Assembly: GCA_039707655.1 (NCBI GenBank) | Contig: CM077664.1 | Span: 196,658,195 to 196,722,194 of the forward strand | Reading direction: 5' to 3' | Length of the DNA stretch: 64,000 nt | Source of the DNA: Elymus sibiricus | Taxonomy: Eukaryota > Streptophyta > Magnoliopsida > Poales > Poaceae | Shown here: piece after piece, positions 57,622 through 64,000 of the stretch | How the letters are laid out: every line of letters begins with the position of its first letter | How positions within the stretch are numbered: the stretch's first letter is position 1 | Position numbers and translations under genes: made by a program | The notes under the pieces: model-generated | Databases searched by the model: none | Told to the model about the DNA's origin: nothing | Seen by the model: only the letters and a program-made list of their open reading frames with translations

Positions 57622-59350
57622 TGAAGGGTAACGAAGCATGAAAATCAAAAAAATTCCTACGAACACCCAAGATCTATCTAGGAGAAGCATAGAAACGAGA
57701 GAGGAGAGTGTGTCTACGTACCCTCATAGACTGAAAGTGGAAGCGTATATAACGCGGTTGATGTAGTCGTACTCTTCGCGATCCGATCACGATCCAACCG
57801 ATCTAGTGCCGAACGGACGGCACCTCCGAGTTTAGCACACGTGCGGCTCGATGACGTATCCTCCTCCTTGATCCAGCAAGAGAAGGCGGAGAAGTAGATG
57901 GGATCACAACCAGCATGACGGCGTGGTGGTGATGGTGGTGTTGGAGCTAGTTCAGCAGGGCTTCGCCAAGCACTACTATAACGAGGACGGAGGAGCTACG
58001 GAGCAACGGGAGAGAGAGGGGCGCCAAGGGCTTGGTCTATCCTGTTGGGGCGCCCCCTCCCCTCTATATATAGGTGGAGGGGTGTGGGGAACAGCCCCTC
58101 CAAGCCCCAGGGCGCAGCCAAGGGGGAGAGGACTTGGACTCCAAGTCCAATCCTATTCCTACTAGGACTCCCCTTTTTTTTTTTCCTTTCCTAGCCACAT
58201 GGGCTTTTGAGGACTTGGTGCGCCTAGCACAATAAGGCCAGGGCACCTCCCCTCAGCCCATGCCAGCCCTTGGGACATGGTGAACCCACTTGTGGACTTC
58301 CGGACCCCTCCGGAATCCTCCGGAACCTTCTGGAAGCTTCCCGGTACAATACCGAAAAAACTGCACCTTTTTCCGGAACCCAAAATATGACTTCCCATAT
58401 ATAAATCTTTACCTCTCGACCATTCCGAGACTCCTCGTGATGTCTGGGATCTCATCCGGGACTCCGAACAACATTCGGTTACCAATCATCAAATATCCCA
58501 ATACTACTCTAGCGTCAACGAACGTTAAGCGTGCGACCCTGCGGGTTCGGGAATCATGCAGTCATGACCGAGACACCTCTCCGGTCAGTAACCAATAGCG
58601 GGACCTGGATGCCCATATTGATTCCTACATATTCCACGAAGATATTTTATCGGTTGAACCACAATGTCAAGGATTCGGTTAATCCCGTATGTAATTCCCT
58701 TTGTCCGGCGATATGTTACTTGCCCGAGATTCGATCGTCGGTATCTCCATATCTAGTTCAATCTCGTTACCGGCAAGTCTCTTTACTCGTTTCGTAATAC
58801 AAGATCCCGTGACTAACCCATTAGCCACATTGCTTGCAAGCTCTTTACGATGTTGTATTACCGAGAGGGCCCAGAGATATCTCTCCGTCATACGGAGTGA
58901 CAAATCCCAGTCTCGATTCGCGCCAACCCAACAAACACCTTTGGAGATACCTGTAGAGCACCTTTATGATCACCCAGTTACGAAGTGACGTTTGGATACA
59001 CACTAAGTATTCCTCCGGTGTCAGGGAGTTGAACGATCTCATGGTCTAAGGAACAGATACTTGACATGAAGAAAGCTGTAGCAAATAAACTAAACGATCT
59101 GGTGCTAAGCTTATGGTTGGGTCTTGTCTATCACATCATTCTCCTAATGATGTGATCCCGTTATCAAATGACAACTCATGTCTATGGTTAGGAAACCTTA
59201 ACCATCTTTGATCAACGAGCTAGTCTAGTAGAGGCTCACTAGGGACACGGTATTTGTTTATGTATCCACACATGTATTTAAATTTCCGGTCAATACAATT
59301 CTAGCATGAATAAACCATTTTATTATTGCCTCTAGGGCATATTTCCAACA
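57622..59350 (-). repeat. 3' LTR of Angela-like element (1729 bp)
   Basis: On the minus strand it starts TGTTGGAAATATGCCCTAGA (59350) and ends ...CGTTACCCTTCA (57622). A TATA-like CTATATATAG reads at 58064-58073. Length and ends fit Angela/WIS/BARE1 LTRs. Confidence 0.9.
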
Positions 59351-59360
59351 GTCTCCCACT
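59351..59360 (-). other. Polypurine tract of Angela-like element
   Basis: The minus strand reads AGTGGGAGAC directly before the LTR, the usual BARE/Angela PPT. Confidence 0.85.
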
Positions 59361-59383
59361 TGCACTAGAGTCAATAATCTAGT

Positions 59384-62300
59384 TTACATTGTAATGAATC
59401 TAACACCCATGGAGTCCTGGTGCTGATCATGTTTTGCCCGTGGAAGAGGTTTAGTCAACGGGTCTGCTACATTCAGATCCGTATGTACTTTGCAAAGTTC
59501 TATGTCTCCATCCTTAACATAATTACGAATGGAGTTGAAACGACGCTTGATGTGCTTGGTTCTCTTGTGAAACCTGGGCTCCTTGGCAATGGCAATAGCT
59601 CCAGTGTTGTCACAAAAGATAGTCATTGGATCCGATGCACTCGGTATTACACCTAGATCAGATATGAACTCCTTCATCCAGACTCCTTCTTGCGCTGCTT
59701 CCGAAGCAGCTATATACTCCGCTTCACATGTAGATCCCGCCACGACGCTTTGCTTGGAACTGCACCAACTGACCGCTCCACCATTTAATATAAATACATA
59801 TCCGGTTTGAGACTTAGAGTCATCCAGATCTGTGTCGAAGCTAGCATCGACGTAACCCTTTACGACGAGCTCTTCGTCACCTCCATAAACGAGAAACATG
59901 TCCTTAGTCCTTTTCAGGTACTTCAGGATATTCTTGACCGCTGTCCAGTGATCTACTCCTGGATCACTTTGGTACCTCCCTGCCAGACTAATGGCAAGGC
60001 ACACAGCAGGTCTGGTACACAGCATGGCATACATTATAGAGCCTATGGCTGAAGCATAGGGAATGACTTTCATCCTTTCTCTTTCTTCTGCCGTGGTCGG
60101 GCTTTGAGTCTTACTCAACTTCACACCTTGCAATACAGGCAAGAACCCTTTCTTTGACTGATCCATTTTGAACTTCTTCAAAACTTTGTCAAGGTATGTG
60201 CTTTGTGAAAGTCCTATTAGGCGTCTTGATCTATCTCTATAGATTTTGATGCCCAATATATAAGCAGCTTCACCGAGGTCTTTCATTGAAAAACTCTTAT
60301 TCAAATATCCTTTTATGCTTTCCAGAAATTCTATATCATTTCCAATCAACAATATGTCATCCACATATAATATTAGAAATGCTACAGAGCTCCCACTCAC
60401 TTTCTTGTAAATACAAGCTTCTCCGCAAGTTTGTATAAAACCAAAAGCTTTGATCACCTCATCAAAGCGTATATTCCAACTCCGAGATGCTTGCACCAGT
60501 CCATAATGGATCGCTGGAGCTTGCATACTTTGTTAGCATCCTTAGGATTGACAAAACCTTCTGGTTGCATCGTATACAATTCTTCCTTAAGAAACCCGTT
60601 AAGGAATGCCGTTTTGACGTCCATTTGCCAGATCTCATAATCATAAAATGCGGCAATAGCTAACATAATTCTAAAAGACTTAAGCATCGCTACGGGTGAG
60701 AAAGTCTCATCGTAGTCAACCCCTTGAACTTGTCGGAAACCCTTTGCGATAAGTCAAGCTTTATAGACGGTGACATTACCATCAGCGTCTGTCTTCTTCT
60801 TAAAGATCCATTTATTCTCAATGGCTTGCCGATCATCGGGCAAGTCCACCAAAGTCCATACTTTGTTCTCATACATGGATCCTATCTCGGATTTCATGGC
60901 CTGAAGCCATTTGTCAGAATCTGGGCTCATCATAGCTTCTTCATAGTTCGTAGGTTCGCCGTTGTCTAACAACATGACTTCCAGGACAGGATTACCGTAC
61001 CACTCTGGTGCGGAACGTACCCTGGTCGACCTACGAAGTTCAGTAGTAACTTGATCTGAAGTTTCATGATCATCATCATTAGCTTCCTCTTCGGTTGGTG
61101 TAGACATCACGGGAACTGTTTTCTGTGATGTGCTACCTTCCAATTCGAGAGAAGGTATGATTACCTCATCAAGTTCTACTTTCCTCCCACTCACTTCTTT
61201 CGAGAGAAACTCCTTCTCTAGAAAGGACCCATTCTTGGCAACAAAGATCTTGCCCTCGGATATGTGGTAGAAGGTATACCCAATGGTCTCTTTAGGGTAT
61301 CCTATGAAGACGCACTTCTCCGCTTTGGGTTCGAGCTTATCAGGCTGAAGCCTCTTGACATAAGCGTCGCATCCCCAAACTTTAAGAAACGACAGCTTAG
61401 GTTTCTTGCCAAACCACAACTCATACGATGTCGTCTCAACGGATTTAGACGGTGCCCTATTTAAAGTGAATGCGGCTGTCTCTAATGCATAACCCCAAAA
61501 CGATAGTGGCAAATTGGTAAGAGACATCATAGAACGCACCATATCCAATAGAGTACGATTACGACGTTTGGACACACCATTACGCTGTGGTGTTCCAGGT
61601 GGCGTGAGCTGTGAAACAATTCCACATTGTCTTAAATGCATACCAAACTCGTAACTCAAATATTCACCTCCACGATCAGATCGTAGAAACTTTATTTTCT
61701 TGTTACGATGATTTTCCACTTCACTCTGAAATTCCTTGAACTTTTCAAATGTTTCAGACTTGTGTTTCATTAAGTAAATATACCCATATCTACTCAAATC
61801 ATCTGTGAAGGTAAGAAAATAATGATATCCACCGCGTGCTTCAACACTCATAGGACCGCATACATCAGTATGTATTATTTCCAATAAGTCACTAGCTCGC
61901 TCCATTGTTCCGGAGAACGGAGTTTTAGTCATCTTGCCCATGAGGCATGGTTCACATGTCTCAAATGATTCATAATCAAGAGATTCCAAAAGTCCATCGG
62001 CATGGAGTTTCTTCATGCGTTTTACACCAATATGACCTAAGCGACAGTGCCACAAATATGTGGTACCATCATTATTAACTTTACATCTTTTGGCATCAAT
62101 ATTATGAATATGTGTATCACTACGATCGAGATTCAACAAGAATAAACCATTCACAAGGGGTGCATGACCATAAAAGATATTACTCATATAAATAGAACAA
62201 CCATTATTCTCTGACTTAAATGAATAACCGTCTCGCAATAAACAAGATCCAGATATAATGTTCATGCTCAACGCAGGCACCAAATAACAGTTATTTAGGT

Positions 62301-63363
62301 TTAAAACTAATCCCGAAGGTAGATGTAGAGGTAGCGTGCCGACGGCGATCACATCAACCTTGGAACCATTTCCGACGCGCATCGTCACCTCGTCCTTAGC
62401 CAGTCTTCGTTTATTCCGCAGCTCCTGTTTCGAGTTACAAATATTAGCAACCGAACCAGTATCAAATACCCAGGCGCTACTACGAGCACTAGTAAGGTAC
62501 ACATCAATAACATGTATATCAAATATACCTTTGTTGACGTTGCCAGCCTTCTTATCTGCCAAGTACTTGGGGCAGTTCCGCTTCCAGTGGCCATTCCCCT
62601 TGCAGCAGAAGCACTCAGTCTCAGGTTTGGGTCCAGCCTTGGGTTTCTTCACGGGAGCGGCAACTGCTTTACCGTTCTTCTTGAAGTTCCCTTTCTTTCC
62701 CTTGTCTTTCTTGAAACTAGTGGTCTTTTTAACCATCAATACTTGATGCTCCTTCTTGATTTCTACCTCCGCGGCCTTAAGCATCGCGAAGAGCTCGGGA
62801 AGTGTTTTCTCCATCCCTTGCATATTATAGTTCATCACAAAGCCCTTATAGCTTGGTGGCAGTGATTGGAGAATTCTGTCAATAACCGAGTCATCTGGAA
62901 GATTAACTCCCAACTGAGTCAAGCGGTTGTGCAACCCAGACATTTTGAGTATATGCTCACTAACAGAACTGTTCTCCTCCATTTTACAGCTAAAGAACTT
63001 GTCGGAGATGTCATACCTCTCGACCCGGGCATCAGCTTGAAATACCAATTTCAGCTCCTGGAACATCTCATATGCTCCGTGGTGCTCAAAACGTCTTTGG
63101 AGCCCCGGTTCTAAGCTGTAAAGCATGGCGCACTGAACTATCGAGTAGTCATCAGAACGTGCCTGCCAGATGTTCACAACATCCACAGACGATGCTGGAG
63201 GGGGTGCGTCACCTAGCGGTGCATCAAGGACATAAGCCTTATGTGCAGCAATGAGGATAATCCTCAAGTTACGAACCCAGTCCGCATAGTTGCTTCCATC
63301 ATCTTTCAACTTAGCTTTCTCTAGGAACGCATTAAAATTCAGGGGAACTACAACGCGGGCCAT
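59384..63363 (-). pseudogene. Gag-pol polyprotein of Angela-like Copia element, three inactivating changes
   Basis: ATG 63363 (MARVVVPLNFNAFL) is preferred over upstream codons. Domains by residue: UBN2-type gag about 10-235; CCHC knuckle CFCCKGNGHWKRNC about 251-264; aspartic protease DTG 301-303; pre-integrase HCRLGHIGVKRMKKLH; integrase core with IHTDVCGP and FLRSDRGGEY. The third catalytic residue is Lys instead of Glu (codon 61569-61567, residue 599, 35 residues after the second Asp). A TGA at 60756-60754 stops the frame at the start of RT. The same frame then continues to a 1-bp loss near 60505, and a third frame carries YVDD (60367-60356), RNase H and the end at 59384. Gag-pol would supply all proteins for copying; here integrase and RT are both disabled. 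Confidence 0.9.
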
Positions 63364-64000
63364 TGATCTACAACACAAATTTTGCAAAGACAATTAAGAC
63401 TAAGTTCATGATAATTTAGTTTAGTTAATCAAATTACTAATGAACTCCCACTTAAATCAACATCCCTCAAGTTGTCTAAGTGACACATGATCCAAATCAA
63501 CTAACCCATGTCCGATCATCACGTGAGATGGAGTAGTCATCAATGGTGAACATCTCCATGTTGATCATATCTACTATATGACTCATGTTCGACCTTTCGG
63601 TCTCCTGTGTTCCGAGGCCATGTCTGTACATGCTAGGCTCGTCAAGTTTAACCCAAGTATTCTGCATGTGTAAAACTGGCTTACACCCGTTGTATGCGAA
63701 CGTAGAGTCTATCACACCCGATCATCACGAGGTGCTTCGAAACGACGAACTTTTGCAACGGTGCATACTTAGGGAGAACACAATTTCTTGAAATTAAGTG
63801 AAGGGATCATCTTATAATGCTACCGTCGTTGTAAGCAAAATAAGATGCATAAAAAGGATAAACATCACATGCAATCAATATGTGACATGATATGGCCATT
63901 ATCATCTCGTGCCTTTGATCTCTATCTCCAAAGCACCGGCATGATCTCCATCGTCACCGGCATGACACCATGATCTCCATCATCATGTCGTCATGTGGGC
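63364..64000 (-). other. Untranslated leader of Angela-like element
   Basis: No credible ORF. The PBS is not reached within the window, which fits the long leader known for BARE-type elements. Short inverted repeats of 'ccggcatgatctccat' type near 63930-63985 are seen. Confidence 0.65.

Larger units (their letters stand above)
38216..64000 (+). mobile_element. W2: second WHAM-like element, interrupted four times, right end beyond the window
   Basis: 5' LTR 38216-49165 (split by D and S), PBS 49177-49193, gag-protease (split by a fold-back element), internal promoter, intact 340-codon ORF, PPT 56841-56853 and 3' LTR from 56855, cut at 57621 by the Angela-like element. The first 239 bp of the two LTRs differ at 5 sites, all transitions, so it is fairly young. 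There is no RT or integrase. Confidence 0.88.
57622..64000 (-). mobile_element. Angela/WIS/BARE1-like Copia element, 3' LTR and coding region
   Basis: Minus strand: 3' LTR (57622-59350), PPT, pol and gag, and an untranslated leader running off the window. The 5' LTR is beyond 64000. The left flank gcacc (57617-57621) is the expected TSD. Gene order (gag, protease, integrase, RT, RNase H) and motifs are those of Copia elements of the Angela/BARE group. It is one of the last insertions here. Confidence 0.9.

Overview
The window is repetitive plant DNA, almost certainly from a Triticeae grass (wheat, Aegilops, barley or a close relative). I find no host protein-coding, rRNA or tRNA gene. Nearly every base belongs to nested LTR retrotransposons. 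The calls rest on LTR ends (TG...CA), 5-bp target-site duplications (TSDs), primer-binding sites (PBS), polypurine tracts (PPT) and retroelement proteins. Family names (Fatima, Angela/WIS/BARE1, WHAM/Sabrina/Sumaya-like) are recalled from the Triticeae repeat literature and were not searched.

Nesting. The oldest recognisable host is T1, a plus-strand element whose pieces lie at 17448-17641, 27210-28207 and 37504-38215. Into T1 went: (i) W0, a minus-strand element seen only as an LTR piece (17150-17447). W0 was hit by a Fatima-type Gypsy element (2161-17149), which was in turn hit by E1 (1-2160) and the tandem element B (4708-12446); (ii) W1, complete, 17642-27209, TSD CGCAT; (iii) C, a tandem minus-strand element, 28208-37503; (iv) W2, from 38216 to beyond the window. 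W2 itself holds D (38455-45825, TSD GTGCC), a solo LTR S (46787-48976, TSD AAACT), a Mutator-like fold-back element (51499-52425, 9-bp TSD) and an Angela/BARE-like Copia element (57622 to the window end).

E1, B, C, D, W1 and W2 form a guild of non-autonomous Gypsy-like (probably Athila-lineage) elements. They share LTR termini, a PBS matching tRNA-Asp, a PPT built on AAGCTTGGGG, and a GC-rich hairpin in the LTR, but they carry different proteins and no reverse transcriptase, RNase H or integrase. W1 and W2 carry gag plus protease (both broken) and a separate intact 340-codon ORF near the 3' side. C, D and E1 carry one family of unknown acidic ORF, and B carries an unrelated one. Presumably an autonomous relative elsewhere mobilises them.

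The most unusual signal is that W1 and W2 are nearly identical in the stretches flanking the 340-codon ORF, yet the ORF itself is only about 40% identical by eye and has exactly the same length in both. It sits behind an LTR-like promoter segment and a conserved 220-bp candidate 5'UTR intron. The Fatima element also keeps a multi-exon antisense gene whose canonical introns preserve the reading frame.
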